Counted from the stretch's first letter, positions 18,010-27,719 are shown. The stretch: 64,000 nt of DNA from Microbacterium sp. SORGH_AS_1204 (GCF_030818935.1 NZ_JAUTBD010000001.1:1984001-2048000); one strand, 5' to 3'. A program made the numbers and translations. The notes: generated by a model not told the origin, from the letters alone.

Positions 18010-18671
18010 TTCGCATGGCTCGACCTAAGTTGGTTGCTGTCGCGAAAATCGCGAACTCCGCGTGGTGGCGCACCTACCTGAAACTGCGCTTTCCAGGAGC
18101 TGATGTGCACATCAAGCATTCTTGGATCAAATCATTGCGGGCTCGCCTGGCTCCAGGAACTTCCTTGACAATAACGAACTGCGTTATAGCGGGTCTGAAG
18201 GTAACTCTTAGGGACTCCCACAGCCATGCCTCCGCTGACGGCGTCCGCGTGTCCGAATCGCTGCATCTTTGGATCGACTCCGGCGGTGGAATAGACGTGC
18301 ATGGCGGAACGTCAGTGGAAAGCGCACATCTAGCTTCAACAGAAGGCTGCATGTTGACGGTCGAAGCCGACTCAATGATCTCCACAGATGTCGAGATTCG
18401 AACCGGCGATTCGCACAGTATCGTCATGGATGGCTCACGAATAAATCCAGCTCGGGACGTCACCATCGGAGAGCGTGTTTGGGTTGGCGCGGGAGCGACC
18501 ATTTTGAAAGGCGTGCGGATCGGCGCGGACAGCGTAGTCGCGACGAAGGCTGTGGTCACGGGTGGGCCTTTCCCCCCTGGTTCACTTATTGCGGGCACGC
18601 CCGGTAGAATCGTCCGCAACAATGTCACCTGGGTCCGCGAGAGACTCCTTCCCGAAACAGAACTGAAGTGA
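18006..18671 (+). CDS. Hexapeptide-repeat acyltransferase
   Basis: The 221-residue protein has degenerate beta-helix turns in its first two thirds and clear hexapeptides at the end (IGERVWVGAGATILKGVRIGADSVVATKAVV), closing with LIAGTPGRIVRNNVTW. This is the arrangement of WbbJ/MaoC-like acetyltransferases in polysaccharide loci. Its ATG overlaps the upstream stop by 4 nt (ATGA), and its stop overlaps the next GTG start (GTGA). The acyl donor and acceptor are unknown. Confidence 0.8.
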   Translation: MIRMARPKLVAVAKIANSAWWRTYLKLRFPGADVHIKHSWIKSLRARLAPGTSLTITNCVIAGLKVTLRDSHSHASADGVRVSESLHLWIDSGGGIDVHGGTSVESAHLASTEGCMLTVEADSMISTDVEIRTGDSHSIVMDGSRINPARDVTIGERVWVGAGATILKGVRIGADSVVATKAVVTGGPFPPGSLIAGTPGRIVRNNVTWVRERLLPETELK

Positions 18672-19738
18672 AAAGTCGGACAGCAGTCTGGGACCCCAAT
18701 CCGTTCAATCCGTATGGCTCGGAAGTCGCCCGGTGCCTTACCGGTGGCGGAAACTCGGTAGTGCGGGTTGGGCGACAGGGCTTGTCGTTTGCGTGGCAGG
18801 GGGTGGACAGCCGATGGAAACTTCCGGCGCCCGCGCAAGGTGACCGCACATTCCGTGGTCTGCTCACATATGGGTTCGTAGTTACATGGCGGCTCATCCA
18901 GCTTCGGACGCTGAGCTGGCGACCCGTGATACTAGTAACGTGGACGAACTCGGCCTGGGAACGACTTCTACTATCCGCACTCAGCTTCACAGGAGTTCGA
19001 CTCGTTGTAGTTGAACACAACCCCGTCGCCTCCCGCGATAACACGCGCGGATTCTCGCTTGCAAGACTGCTTAGGCTACGCGCAAGACGACTGGTGGTCC
19101 ATAGCACTAGCTTGAGAGATTCACTGTCCGAAATTGAGCCACGCGTTCAGTCACGTATCCGTGTGGCGCCGCACCCCACTTATCTGGCATGGAAAAGCGC
19201 CCACGACACTGTGAAGCCGGTGGGCGTGGCAAACTGTGGTAGCTCCGTATTGTTCGCAGGTTCGATCCGGGCAGATAAAGGTGTGCAGTATCTGCCGGAG
19301 GTAGCCACGCGGCTTCAGGGGGTAGCTTGCGTAGAGCTGGCAGTCGGAATAGTCCCAAGCGGACTCCTGGCCCAACTTACCTCGGCGGCGAATCTCCACC
19401 TAGTTGGAGACGGTAGATCATACCTCCCTGATCGAGCGTTTTTCGAAGCATTAAGCCGCGCAAGCGTGATGGTCGCACCGTACTCCGACGTCACAACCTC
19501 AGGCACGGTCATGATGGCAGCGACAATGGCAGTGCCCGTCGTGGCATTCGAGTCGGAAGGGTTGGCGAGGGTGCCGGGCCGCGTCCACACCGTTCGGACT
19601 GGCAATGTCCAGGGCCTTGCAGACGAATGCGCGCAGGTCATAAGAAGACCGAGTCCTCTTGGAGCTGAGACCCTTGCCGCCTACGACGAATCTGCAGGCG
19701 CGGCGTGGAAAGAAGTCGCGCGCTTCGACAAGGAATAA
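18668..19738 (+). CDS. GT4-like glycosyltransferase
   Basis: The 356-residue protein begins TAVWDPNPFNPYGSEVARCLTGGG, continues with a hydrophobic strand-rich N-terminal domain and has the GT-B donor domain signatures LFAGSIRADKGVQYLPEVA, LHLVGDGRSYL and SDVTTSGTVMMAATMAVPVVAFESEGLARVP. It is a divergent GT4 or related family member. The GTG start overlaps the upstream stop (GTGA). The acceptor is unknown. The gene is clearly AT-richer than the crt or adn genes. Confidence 0.78.
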   Translation: MKSRTAVWDPNPFNPYGSEVARCLTGGGNSVVRVGRQGLSFAWQGVDSRWKLPAPAQGDRTFRGLLTYGFVVTWRLIQLRTLSWRPVILVTWTNSAWERLLLSALSFTGVRLVVVEHNPVASRDNTRGFSLARLLRLRARRLVVHSTSLRDSLSEIEPRVQSRIRVAPHPTYLAWKSAHDTVKPVGVANCGSSVLFAGSIRADKGVQYLPEVATRLQGVACVELAVGIVPSGLLAQLTSAANLHLVGDGRSYLPDRAFFEALSRASVMVAPYSDVTTSGTVMMAATMAVPVVAFESEGLARVPGRVHTVRTGNVQGLADECAQVIRRPSPLGAETLAAYDESAGAAWKEVARFDKE

Positions 19739-19740
19739 AG

Positions 19741-20532
19741 ATGCACGAACTAGAACCAACGCTGTCTATCATTACTATCTGCTTCAACGATATTGATGGG
19801 CTTTCGCAAACTCTGCAATCCCTTCCCGAAGAGCGCGCGGTGGACTGGGAACACATCATTATTGATGGTGGGTCTACTGATGGATCAGCTGAGATGGCGT
19901 TGCACTATGCATCCACTAGGCCCTGGGTGCGAGTGGTTTCGGAAGCCGATGAAGGCATCTACGACGCCATGAACAAGGGACTCGCCCTGAGTCGAGGTCG
20001 CTTCGTGTGGTATCTCAACGCCGGAGATCGCTCGACAGGAAAACGTTCCCTGTCCACCATCCTCGATCATCTGCAATCCACTACCGGAGTGTGGGCGATG
20101 GGACACGTCTATCACGAGGAGATTGGGCGTAGATCGACCTCACTACCGTTCGATAACTGGGCGTTCTGGACCGGACGGCAGGGCTACAACCATCAGGGTC
20201 TGTTCATGTCTAGCCGCTTTCTCCGCGCCGTGGGAGGACACAACGCAGCGAACGGCTTCGCCGCCGACCTGCATGTGCTGGCGAAAGCTGTTGCAGTCAG
20301 CAGGCCCACCGAGATCCCGATGGATGTCGCTTCGTACAAAGGGGGTGGATTCTCGTCAGCCAAGGTCGCTGGGACGCCTTTCGAGTTTCACCGGATTCGA
20401 GCCGATTTACTCGGAATTACAGGTTTCACCTCGGCTGCGAGTTTGATTTTTGCCTATCTTCAGGTCGCGCGGCGGCACGGATTTGGTATCGCGCGCCGCG
20501 AGTACGCGATACGCAAGAAAACAGCAAGTTGA
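19741..20532 (+). CDS. GT2-family glycosyltransferase (WcaA-like)
   Basis: The 263-residue GT-A enzyme shows LSIITICFNDIDGLSQTLQSL, HIIIDGGSTDGSAEM, SEADEGIYDAMNKGLALSRG and FVWYLNAGD. LNAGD replaces the usual DXD, as is common in this subgroup. The C-terminal part YNHQGLFMSSRFLRAVGGHN is also characteristic. The ATG at 19741 is two bases after the previous stop. It is the fifth glycosyltransferase of the locus, suggesting a repeat unit of about five or six sugars including the priming sugar. Confidence 0.88.
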   Translation: MHELEPTLSIITICFNDIDGLSQTLQSLPEERAVDWEHIIIDGGSTDGSAEMALHYASTRPWVRVVSEADEGIYDAMNKGLALSRGRFVWYLNAGDRSTGKRSLSTILDHLQSTTGVWAMGHVYHEEIGRRSTSLPFDNWAFWTGRQGYNHQGLFMSSRFLRAVGGHNAANGFAADLHVLAKAVAVSRPTEIPMDVASYKGGGFSSAKVAGTPFEFHRIRADLLGITGFTSAASLIFAYLQVARRHGFGIARREYAIRKKTAS

Positions 20533-21812
20533 AACGGTATATCAAGCCATTAGCAACACGACTTGTAGGATCGGTCATATCCTTCATCTGCGGCGTACTT
20601 TACGCCCGTATGGTCATATCGAGCTACGGATTTGACACTTACGCGGTCGCCTCACTTCTAGCTGCGATCCCCGCGCTTCTGCCCTTCGCGGACCTGGGAC
20701 TGGGCGCGTCAGTAGTGAACGCATCGAGCGACTTGACTCGAGATCGAACCAATGCGCGCGCCAAGGATACCGTGGTATTGGCAGTCAGAGCTACAGTTCT
20801 GAGTGCAATCGGTTTGGCTTCTGTGGGATGTATCACCGCAGCCATCGACGCGTGGCCATCGCTACTCGGTGTGGGTGCAGCTGCATCCGATGTCAGCCTA
20901 GCTGGTGCTATCGCGCTGACCTTCGTCGGAATCGGGGTTGTCCTCGCCATGGCTGGTCGAGCATTGCAAGGTATGGGCAGGGTGAGCCAAGTTTACCTGT
21001 TGACCTCTATCGGCCCCATTCTGGGACTGCTGGTCGCACTCGCTGTCGTCTCCAGTCACCCGGCGACTGCGTTGGTGGGACTAGCGCCATTTGCGGGAGC
21101 CATCATTGCGAGCTGTCTATGCGTATTTCCTGCGCGTAGGGCGTATCCAGGCCCGATATTGAGAGACCTTTTGTCGCGGAAAATTCATTCGGGCTTGACG
21201 CGCGAGATAGTCTCGACATCTTCTTCGTCACTCATCGTAACTTTAGGAACGGTCCTCGCGTTCCAAGCAGATCGGGTCATCCTCGGCCATTTCTCCTCCG
21301 TTGACCAAGTTGGGCAATATTCTCTCGTAGCTCCCATGTACATTGCGGGATATGCCTTGCTCAACGCAGTCGGACAGAATCTCTGGCCTCATTATCGAGA
21401 TCTGAAGGCACGCAGCATGATGAGCACCTCCGTGCTAAACCTGGACGTTCTGCGATCGGGGTTGTTGGCAGCCCTCGGCGGCCTCGCAATTGTGTTGGCC
21501 GGCCCGTCTATTACTTCGCTCATGACCGGCGACACCGATGTTGATGTGAACAGCGCCCTATTCTTTGCTTTCGCAGGACTAGCCATAATTCAAGGCATTC
21601 ACTTGCCTAGTGCCATGCTATTGACAGATTCCGGCGGATGGCGTTTCCAGCGCAATGTGGTCATCGTCATGGCGGTCGCGAAACTCATTCTGTCTGTTCT
21701 GTTCGCACCTTCAATGGGTTCCGTTGGGGTTGTCGCCGCCACTCTCGCGTCAGTGACTATTTTGCAGGTTCCATTGACATACCTGAAGGCGAGACGCGCC
21801 GCTGCTGCTTGA
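20529..21812 (+). CDS. Wzx-type polysaccharide flippase
   Basis: The 427-residue membrane protein has about 12 predicted helices and opens with KRYIKPLATRLVGSVISFICGVLYARMVISSYG, the usual start of MATE/MOP polysaccharide exporters. LPFADLGLGASVVNASSDL is another family hallmark. It should flip the lipid-linked repeat unit across the membrane. The TTG start overlaps the upstream stop (TTGA). Its last 56 bp overlap the 3' end of the convergent polymerase gene. Confidence 0.85.
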   Translation: MKRYIKPLATRLVGSVISFICGVLYARMVISSYGFDTYAVASLLAAIPALLPFADLGLGASVVNASSDLTRDRTNARAKDTVVLAVRATVLSAIGLASVGCITAAIDAWPSLLGVGAAASDVSLAGAIALTFVGIGVVLAMAGRALQGMGRVSQVYLLTSIGPILGLLVALAVVSSHPATALVGLAPFAGAIIASCLCVFPARRAYPGPILRDLLSRKIHSGLTREIVSTSSSSLIVTLGTVLAFQADRVILGHFSSVDQVGQYSLVAPMYIAGYALLNAVGQNLWPHYRDLKARSMMSTSVLNLDVLRSGLLAALGGLAIVLAGPSITSLMTGDTDVDVNSALFFAFAGLAIIQGIHLPSAMLLTDSGGWRFQRNVVIVMAVAKLILSVLFAPSMGSVGVVAATLASVTILQVPLTYLKARRAAAA

Positions 21813-23118
21813 AGGTACTGGAAGCCGTCGCGTCAATCTGCTTACCATTTTCTGTATTTGCGTCGTCCACTTTGATAACGAGAAGCAAAAGAATTGACCA
21901 TGACAACCAATCGGCTATTCCGAGTGTCCAGGGCCGTTCGGTCGAGCCGATCACGAGCGCGGGGGCCAGAATGGACAACAGCGGTACGAGCGCTTCACGC
22001 ATACGGACGATCAGACCAGTAATGAGTACGATGTAAAGGCAAAGGCCAACAATCCCCGACACATACAGAATTTCGATTAACTGATTATGCGTTGAGTACG
22101 CACTCACATAGGAGATGGCTCCGTCATCGACTTGCGCCGCCCAAGAATCCGGTCCTAAGCCAAACAGCCAAGACCCTCGCATCTGACTGAGTGCCAAATC
22201 CCACAATCCGACTCGTCCCGTAAACTCGCCTGGGTCGAGCTTCATGAACGGCAGCATCACGATAAACAAGGCACTTGCTCCGCAGACTGCCGAAGGAAGG
22301 AAAAGCCGCAGGGCATGGTTCTGCCGGCCGAGCAGGCGGTTCAAGTAGAGTAAGACGACAACGATGGCGCTCGCCAGTTGTGCTGTGCGAGAGCCAGTTG
22401 CGAAGACTGCGATAAGAGCGAAGCCGGTGAAGTATTCGCGAAATTTGTCTAGCCCGAAATACATTACGGGGATCGCCAAGGCCATCAGAAGGCCGAATCC
22501 GTTGAAGTTAAAGGCAACGCCGTTAAAGAGTGAACCAAATACGCCGCACTTGCGTGCGTCACACACGGCGCTGGCTTGGTCAGGAGACACTAGCGCCAGC
22601 ACGCCACTCAAACATAGAAGAGTAGCAAGCGCGACCGCAGCCCCTTTAATAGCGCCGGCGCTCGGACGACCGAGGAGTAAGGCCACGACGGGGAGTAGAA
22701 GCGTCAACCGCGCAGTCGTTATGAAGTTCCCACCACCCAGCACTGAGCCCATACTGCTGAATACGAGAAGCATTAGATACGTTGCTGCAAGTCCATTGAT
22801 CGCTACGCCGCGGCGATATTGAGCGACTACGTAGCCGAGGACTACAACGAACATCACCGGGAGGGTGAACTTGCTGAACTGTTCGGCAGCTGGAGAGAGC
22901 ACCGCTACGTAACTGTCTACGCCTGAAAGAACGAGAGTACGCCCCCCGCTGAATTGGGATACGACCGCGGTGCCATTGGCAAGCATCACCGCTGTGCCGA
23001 TGAGGATGTAGTTCGAGTCGAGCTCGCGCGCGCGGACGTGAGCGACGACGCGGAGGGCTACGAATAGGAGCCCTGTGACGCCCAGCGCGAAGAAGAGGAT
23101 AGACACTGCTGGTGACAC
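21757..23118 (-). CDS. Wzy/O-antigen ligase-like polymerase
   Basis: The 453-residue protein has about 12 hydrophobic helices and a large polar loop. It carries TGRVGLWDLALSQMRGSWLFGLGPDSW and SAYSTHNQLIEILYVSGIVGL, matching the R..lW......p..G.G......H...l...e..G pattern of the O-antigen ligase/polymerase fold. It likely polymerises the repeat units outside the membrane. GGGGAG precedes the GTG start at 23118. The C-terminal soluble tail, rich in Gln/Lys, overlaps the end of the flippase gene by 56 bp on the opposite strand. Confidence 0.83.
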   Translation of the reverse strand: MSPAVSILFFALGVTGLLFVALRVVAHVRARELDSNYILIGTAVMLANGTAVVSQFSGGRTLVLSGVDSYVAVLSPAAEQFSKFTLPVMFVVVLGYVVAQYRRGVAINGLAATYLMLLVFSSMGSVLGGGNFITTARLTLLLPVVALLLGRPSAGAIKGAAVALATLLCLSGVLALVSPDQASAVCDARKCGVFGSLFNGVAFNFNGFGLLMALAIPVMYFGLDKFREYFTGFALIAVFATGSRTAQLASAIVVVLLYLNRLLGRQNHALRLFLPSAVCGASALFIVMLPFMKLDPGEFTGRVGLWDLALSQMRGSWLFGLGPDSWAAQVDDGAISYVSAYSTHNQLIEILYVSGIVGLCLYIVLITGLIVRMREALVPLLSILAPALVIGSTERPWTLGIADWLSWSILLLLVIKVDDANTENGKQIDATASSTFKQQRRVSPSGMSMEPAK

Positions 23119-23252
23119 TAGGACTCCCCGAGAATCGACAGACGGTTCAGACCCAGGCGCATCGGCAACCGCTGTCTCGAGCGTAGCGGCAGATTGTGTT
23201 TTCGTCGGTGTCTAGTCGGCCAACGGTCCTCGAGCCGCTTGGGTCGCTGCGG

Positions 23253-24011
23253 CTACGCCAGCAACGTCCCAATCGAAGCGAGAACGATGTAGCCCCCGTT
23301 GTACGTGACGTGCGCGATGAGCGCGGGCCATATACGCCCCGTCAAGATGACAATCACGGAGAACGCACTTCCGAGAACGACCATCTGCAGGACGTCGGCC
23401 GGAGCAAGCGACGCGTACGAAACGTGCAGCAGGGCGAAAGCAATCGTAGAAACAATGATAGAAGCGACGGAGGAGAGTCGCAACGAAATGGTCTCGCGGA
23501 GGACGCCGTAGACCGCGACCAAAAGGGTCGCTCGAAAGAACAGTTCCTCCGCGGCTGGCCCGAAGAGAAGGGACGGAAGCACTTGAACCGCCATCCACCG
23601 CTCGGATGGGTGGTCAGCGAGAGATGCCTGCGGGAATGGGCGGCCGTCTACCTGACTGGCGTATCCCTGGCCAACTCTCAGGATGATGCCCACCGCGATT
23701 CCCCAGAGGACGTCGAGCGGATGGAACGTGCAGATGCCCCGTGGACCGTTTCGCAGAAGGTAGAGCAAGGAAGCTACGGCAAGACCGGACCAGAGTGCTA
23801 TGACGGACACTGCTTGCGATGCCGCGCCGAGAGACGCACTCAGCAGCTTGGAGGCCAGTACGCCGACCCCCGCGACAAGAAGGGCGATTGCAAGTTCTCT
23901 GCTGGGCCTACGCTGACGCTTGAACTGACATCGCCGCCAATCGCCTGCGCTTGCACAAACGCGCGTATGCGTCTGCCGTGTGGCATTCGATTGTGGCGCG
24001 ATCGTCTGCAT
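23253..24011 (-). CDS. CPBP-family intramembrane metalloprotease
   Basis: The 252-residue protein has about seven hydrophobic helices and the three motifs of the CPBP (Abi, formerly CAAX) family: GPAAEELFFRATLL with the paired Glu, AFALLHVSY with the metal-binding His, and IAHVTYNGGY with the final His/Asn. The basic N-terminal 35 residues (CQFKRQRRPSREL) are probably cytoplasmic. Members range from bacteriocin immunity to prenyl-protein processing; a role in polysaccharide export or cell-wall sorting is only suggested by location. The ATG start at 24011 lacks a strong ribosome binding site. Confidence 0.85.
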   Translation of the reverse strand: MQTIAPQSNATRQTHTRVCASAGDWRRCQFKRQRRPSRELAIALLVAGVGVLASKLLSASLGAASQAVSVIALWSGLAVASLLYLLRNGPRGICTFHPLDVLWGIAVGIILRVGQGYASQVDGRPFPQASLADHPSERWMAVQVLPSLLFGPAAEELFFRATLLVAVYGVLRETISLRLSSVASIIVSTIAFALLHVSYASLAPADVLQMVVLGSAFSVIVILTGRIWPALIAHVTYNGGYIVLASIGTLLA

Positions 24012-24386
24012 AGTTCTCGATTCGACCGGGGAGGCGGTTCGTTCCCTTACAATCTAACGCTCGTCGGTTCGTCTTCGGCGTTTCAGGTGATGGATCGTTA
24101 CGGGGGGGGGGGGGAGCTATGAAGGGCCTGAGACGGTTCATCTGCCGTGGACCTCTTGTTGCCGACTGCTTCGAGACACGAGCTCGTCGGCAATCAGAGA
24201 ACGCCTGACCGAACGCCTCTTTTCCAGACCGCGTCAGCCCGTCCGAACCTCGATAATTGGTCGCCTTGAACGCGCCCGCACGCGCGACTCGCCCGTCCAT
24301 AGGCTGCCATCGAGCGAGAAACGTCTGTTGTGGCAGACTTGAATCGCTTCCCCTGTCCGGGTTGGCACGGCTTGTCGAAGGGCACC
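24012..24386. other. 375-bp intergenic region with a G13 tract
   Basis: This divergent region between the CPBP gene and the tyrosine-kinase gene contains TACAAT (24048-24053), a possible plus-strand -10 without a clear -35, and a run of 13 G at 24102-24114. Directly after the run is a 29-codon ORF (24119-24208). No other feature is recognised. Confidence 0.5.
24102..24114 (+). repeat. Homopolymeric G13 tract
   Basis: Thirteen consecutive G residues lie about 270 bp upstream of the tyrosine-kinase start. Tracts of this length are prone to slippage and are used for phase variation in some bacteria. They are also prone to sequencing error. Confidence 0.9.
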
Positions 24387-25898
24387 ATGGAGCTCCGTGA
24401 TTTCATCCGCCTTTTTCGAAAGAACTGGCTTACGCTGGTCGCACTCACCGCGATGGGTCTGAGTGGGGCTGTTCTTTACACGGCCACTCGGACGCCTGAG
24501 TATGAGTCGGCCAGTACAATCTTTGTCTCGACACAGGCGGGCAGTAGCGCCGCTGAACTGCAGCAGGGCTCAAGCTTCACGCAAGCGCGCATCAACACAT
24601 ACGTCGGACTGGTGACTACGCCCGTTGTGCTCGAGCCGGTCATTGAACAGCTAGGTCTTGAGACAACACCCCAAGCGCTGGCTAGTCGGGTCCGTTCGTC
24701 CGCGGCGCTCAACTCGAGCCTGATCACGATCTCCGTTTCGGATACCGACCCGCAGAACGCAGCGAGCATCGCGAACGCCGTAGCAGCCAGTCTCTCCCGG
24801 GCCGTTCCGCAACTAGAGACCGAAGCAAGCGATGGTTCTAGCCCAGTCCGTCTATCGAGGGTCAGTGAGGCACAGCCTGCGCTCAAGCCTTCCACCCCGA
24901 TTGCACCGCTCAATCTGGGCCTGGGGACTCTCCTCGGTCTGACGTTGGGAGTCGGAATTGCCTTACTGCGGGGCAGCCTCGACAACCGCGTTCGTACGCC
25001 ACGTGATGCAGAGGAGGTAACAAACGCCCCTGGCATCGGCGCGATCGCTTTCGATGCGAAGGCCAAGGAACGCCCTCTGATCGTTCACGTGGACCCGCTG
25101 AGCCCGCGAGCAGAGTCTTTCCGCGCCCTCCGCACGAACCTCCAGTTCCTCGACATGGGTGGACGATCGAGCTTCGTCATCACCAGCTCCATTCCCAGCG
25201 AGGGTAAGTCGACGACGACCATCAACCTCGCCATCGCCCTGGCCGATGCGGGCAAGCGTGTCGCGCTCATCGACACGGACCTCCGTAAGCCCAAGGTTGC
25301 GGAGTACCTCGGCATCGAAGGTGGCGCGGGGCTGACGGACGTGCTGATCGGCCGCGCACAGGTCAACGACGTGATGCTGCCGTGGGGTGGCCGGAGCCTC
25401 TATGTACTGCCCGCCGGAAAGATTCCGCCGAACCCGAGCGAGCTTCTCGGCTCTGCGCGGATGGGCACGCTCATCTCAACGCTCGAGGAAGATTTCGACG
25501 TCGTTCTCTGCGACGCTCCACCGCTGCTCCCTGTCACTGACGCGGCAATCCTCGCGCGGGTAACCAGCGGGGCACTGATGGTCATCTCGGCCGGTAAAGC
25601 CACCCGTCATCAACTCACGCTGGCGACCGAGGCCCTGGGAACGGTCGGAGCGAAGCTCGCTGGTTTCGTGATGTCGATGGTGCCCACGCGCGGTCCGGAT
25701 TCCTACTACTCCGCCTATGGGTACGGCTACGGCTACACCTACAGCGAACCGGCCGATGCGAGCGGCAAGGCCGCCCGGCGACGCGCGAAGCAACGAGACG
25801 CTGGCAAAAGGCGTGCCGCAGAAGCCGCTCCCCCGACCGCTGGAGAGGCCGGATTCTCGCCGCGCCGCACATCTCGCGAGGCGAACCGAGGAGACTGA
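24387..25898 (+). CDS. Polysaccharide copolymerase / bacterial tyrosine autokinase (Wzz-BY-kinase fusion)
   Basis: The 503-residue protein joins a Wzz-type copolymerase (helices about 15-33 and 173-194) to a cytoplasmic BY-kinase. Walker A is SSIPSEGKSTT (Lys274), Walker A' is ALIDTDLRKP (about 294-302) and Walker B is DVVLCDAPP (371-379). The C-terminal tyrosine cluster YYSAYGYGYGYTY (440-452) holds seven Tyr for autophosphorylation. Such kinases set chain length with a polymerase and are reset by an LMW phosphatase, here the gene at 10547. The ATG at 24387 is preferred (GAAGGG upstream, family N-terminus MELRDFIRLFRKNW). It is followed 3 nt later by the DUF4012 gene. Confidence 0.92.
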   Translation: MELRDFIRLFRKNWLTLVALTAMGLSGAVLYTATRTPEYESASTIFVSTQAGSSAAELQQGSSFTQARINTYVGLVTTPVVLEPVIEQLGLETTPQALASRVRSSAALNSSLITISVSDTDPQNAASIANAVAASLSRAVPQLETEASDGSSPVRLSRVSEAQPALKPSTPIAPLNLGLGTLLGLTLGVGIALLRGSLDNRVRTPRDAEEVTNAPGIGAIAFDAKAKERPLIVHVDPLSPRAESFRALRTNLQFLDMGGRSSFVITSSIPSEGKSTTTINLAIALADAGKRVALIDTDLRKPKVAEYLGIEGGAGLTDVLIGRAQVNDVMLPWGGRSLYVLPAGKIPPNPSELLGSARMGTLISTLEEDFDVVLCDAPPLLPVTDAAILARVTSGALMVISAGKATRHQLTLATEALGTVGAKLAGFVMSMVPTRGPDSYYSAYGYGYGYTYSEPADASGKAARRRAKQRDAGKRRAAEAAPPTAGEAGFSPRRTSREANRGD

Positions 25899-25901
25899 CC
25901 C

Positions 25902-27719
25902 GTGGCGGGCTCTCACTTCTTGCCGCCCCGGATGCTTCGCCTCGGACGCGTGTTCGCGTGGGTCCTTGCGTCATGGCTTCTCCTCGGTGCCGCCATGGCC
26001 GTTTGGGTGGGAGTCACGGGCGCCCTGGCGTACCAGCACCTGGCCCGCGTGCAATCGGGTGCGGCGGATACGGTCGAGGCCGTCACAACGGACCCCGCCT
26101 CCGCGGTGACTCGGCTTGAAGCGCTGGCCGACGAGACATCCGCTGCACGCGCTCTGACCTCCGGACCCATCTGGGGCCTCGCATCGCTGACGCCATGGGT
26201 GGGACCACAACTCTCCGCCTTCCAGACCGTCACAGCGTCGGCCGACGAACTCGTGACCCGAAGCTTCATCCCCCTGGCCATGGCCGCCGAAGGGGTCTCC
26301 ATCGAGAGCCTCCGGCCGGCCGCAGGGCGTTTCGACCCGGGCGCACTGAGCCGACTGGCGGAGCCCGCTCATATGGCTACCGGCCCGGCGAGAGACGCCG
26401 CAGAGGCCGTTCGCGACATCGACCGCACGCCACTCGTCGGCGTTCTGGGGCGAGCGGTCGACCAGGCGGACGACGTGTTCACGCAATCCGCCACCTTCAT
26501 CGACGCCCTCTCACGCACCTCGCGCCTCCTGCCCGACATGCTCGGGCAGGACGGTGAGCGTCACTACCTCGTCCTCGTGCAGAACAACGCCGAGTGGCGC
26601 TCGCTCGGTGGCATCTCGGGCAGCGCCATTCTGCTCACCACCAACAACGGAGCCGTGTCGCTCGACACGACCGAATCCGCCACGGGCCTTTCTCGGAACA
26701 CGACACAACCCATCGTCGACCTGCCCGAAGACATCACGAAGATTTACGGCACAAGGCCGGCACGTTATTTCCACAATCTGACGGAGATTCCCGACTTCTC
26801 GATCGACGGTCCTCTGGCACAGGCGTTCTTCGCGCAAAAGACGGGCGTCTCCGTCGATGGCGTGATCACCATCGACCCCGTCGTGCTCTCGTACATCCTT
26901 CTCGCCACCGGACCGATCACCCTGCCCGACGGCGAAACACTGTCGTCCGATAATGCGGCATCCCTTCTCATGAACGAGGTCTACGAGCGCTACCCCGACC
27001 CCGCTCAGCAAGACACGTTCTTCGCGGCCTCGACCGGCGCCGTCTTCCACGCGCTTCTCGAAGGACGCGGCTCGGCGTCGGCCTTCATCTCGGCGCTCAA
27101 CCGCGCGGGGAACGAGCATCGCCTCCTCATGTGGAGCGCCGACGCAGACGAGCAGGCGGTGCTCGCCGGAACCACGATCGCAGGCCCCCTCCCCTCCACC
27201 GACGAGCACACCGCCCGCTTCGGGCTCTACCTCAACGACGGAACGGGATCGAAGATGAGCTACTACCTCACTCCGACGACATCGCTCGCGTGGGACTCCT
27301 GTCCGTCATCCGATTCGCGCACGCAGCGCCAGCTCAGCCTGCACCTCGACCTCGCCAACGGGGCCCCCGCCGACGCAGCCACGTCGCTGCCCCTCTACAT
27401 CACGGGCAACGGCGCGTACGGGACCGCCCCGGGACACGCGAAAGTGGTCGGCAACGTCTACCTCCCCGAAGGGTTCGAACTGGTCTCGGCGCAGACGACG
27501 ACCGGCGCAGATTTCACGCAGGCAACCCTCGAGGGGCGAACGGTGCTGACGTTCGGTGTCGACGTGGCACCCCAGCAGACCATCGGTGTCGACGTCGTCG
27601 TCCGCGGAACGTCGACGGCATCTCACGCCGAGGCTCACGTCACCCCCACGGCCGACGCCTCCCTCGACCCGATCGTCCGAGCATCCTGCGAGAACCGCGC
27701 GGTCGCCATCCTGGAATGA
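25902..27719 (+). CDS. DUF4012-domain membrane-anchored extracellular protein
   Basis: The 605-residue protein has one N-terminal helix (about 18-44) and a large extracellular part with the DUF4012 signatures: LVLVQNNAEWRSLGGISGSA, GLSRNTTQPIVDLPEDITKIYGT and GVSVDGVITIDPVVLSYIL. DUF4012 genes are commonly next to BY-kinase genes in actinobacterial polysaccharide loci. An envelope role in export or attachment is likely, but the reaction is unknown. The GTG start lies 3 nt after the kinase stop, so the two are co-translated. A terminator with a T5 tract follows. Confidence 0.88.
   Translation: MAGSHFLPPRMLRLGRVFAWVLASWLLLGAAMAVWVGVTGALAYQHLARVQSGAADTVEAVTTDPASAVTRLEALADETSAARALTSGPIWGLASLTPWVGPQLSAFQTVTASADELVTRSFIPLAMAAEGVSIESLRPAAGRFDPGALSRLAEPAHMATGPARDAAEAVRDIDRTPLVGVLGRAVDQADDVFTQSATFIDALSRTSRLLPDMLGQDGERHYLVLVQNNAEWRSLGGISGSAILLTTNNGAVSLDTTESATGLSRNTTQPIVDLPEDITKIYGTRPARYFHNLTEIPDFSIDGPLAQAFFAQKTGVSVDGVITIDPVVLSYILLATGPITLPDGETLSSDNAASLLMNEVYERYPDPAQQDTFFAASTGAVFHALLEGRGSASAFISALNRAGNEHRLLMWSADADEQAVLAGTTIAGPLPSTDEHTARFGLYLNDGTGSKMSYYLTPTTSLAWDSCPSSDSRTQRQLSLHLDLANGAPADAATSLPLYITGNGAYGTAPGHAKVVGNVYLPEGFELVSAQTTTGADFTQATLEGRTVLTFGVDVAPQQTIGVDVVVRGTSTASHAEAHVTPTADASLDPIVRASCENRAVAILE

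Noticed and set aside
24119..24208. 29-codon ORF after the G13 run
   Set aside because: The spacing of GGAG to the ATG is too short and the product has no recognisable features. It is mentioned only in connection with the G13 finding.
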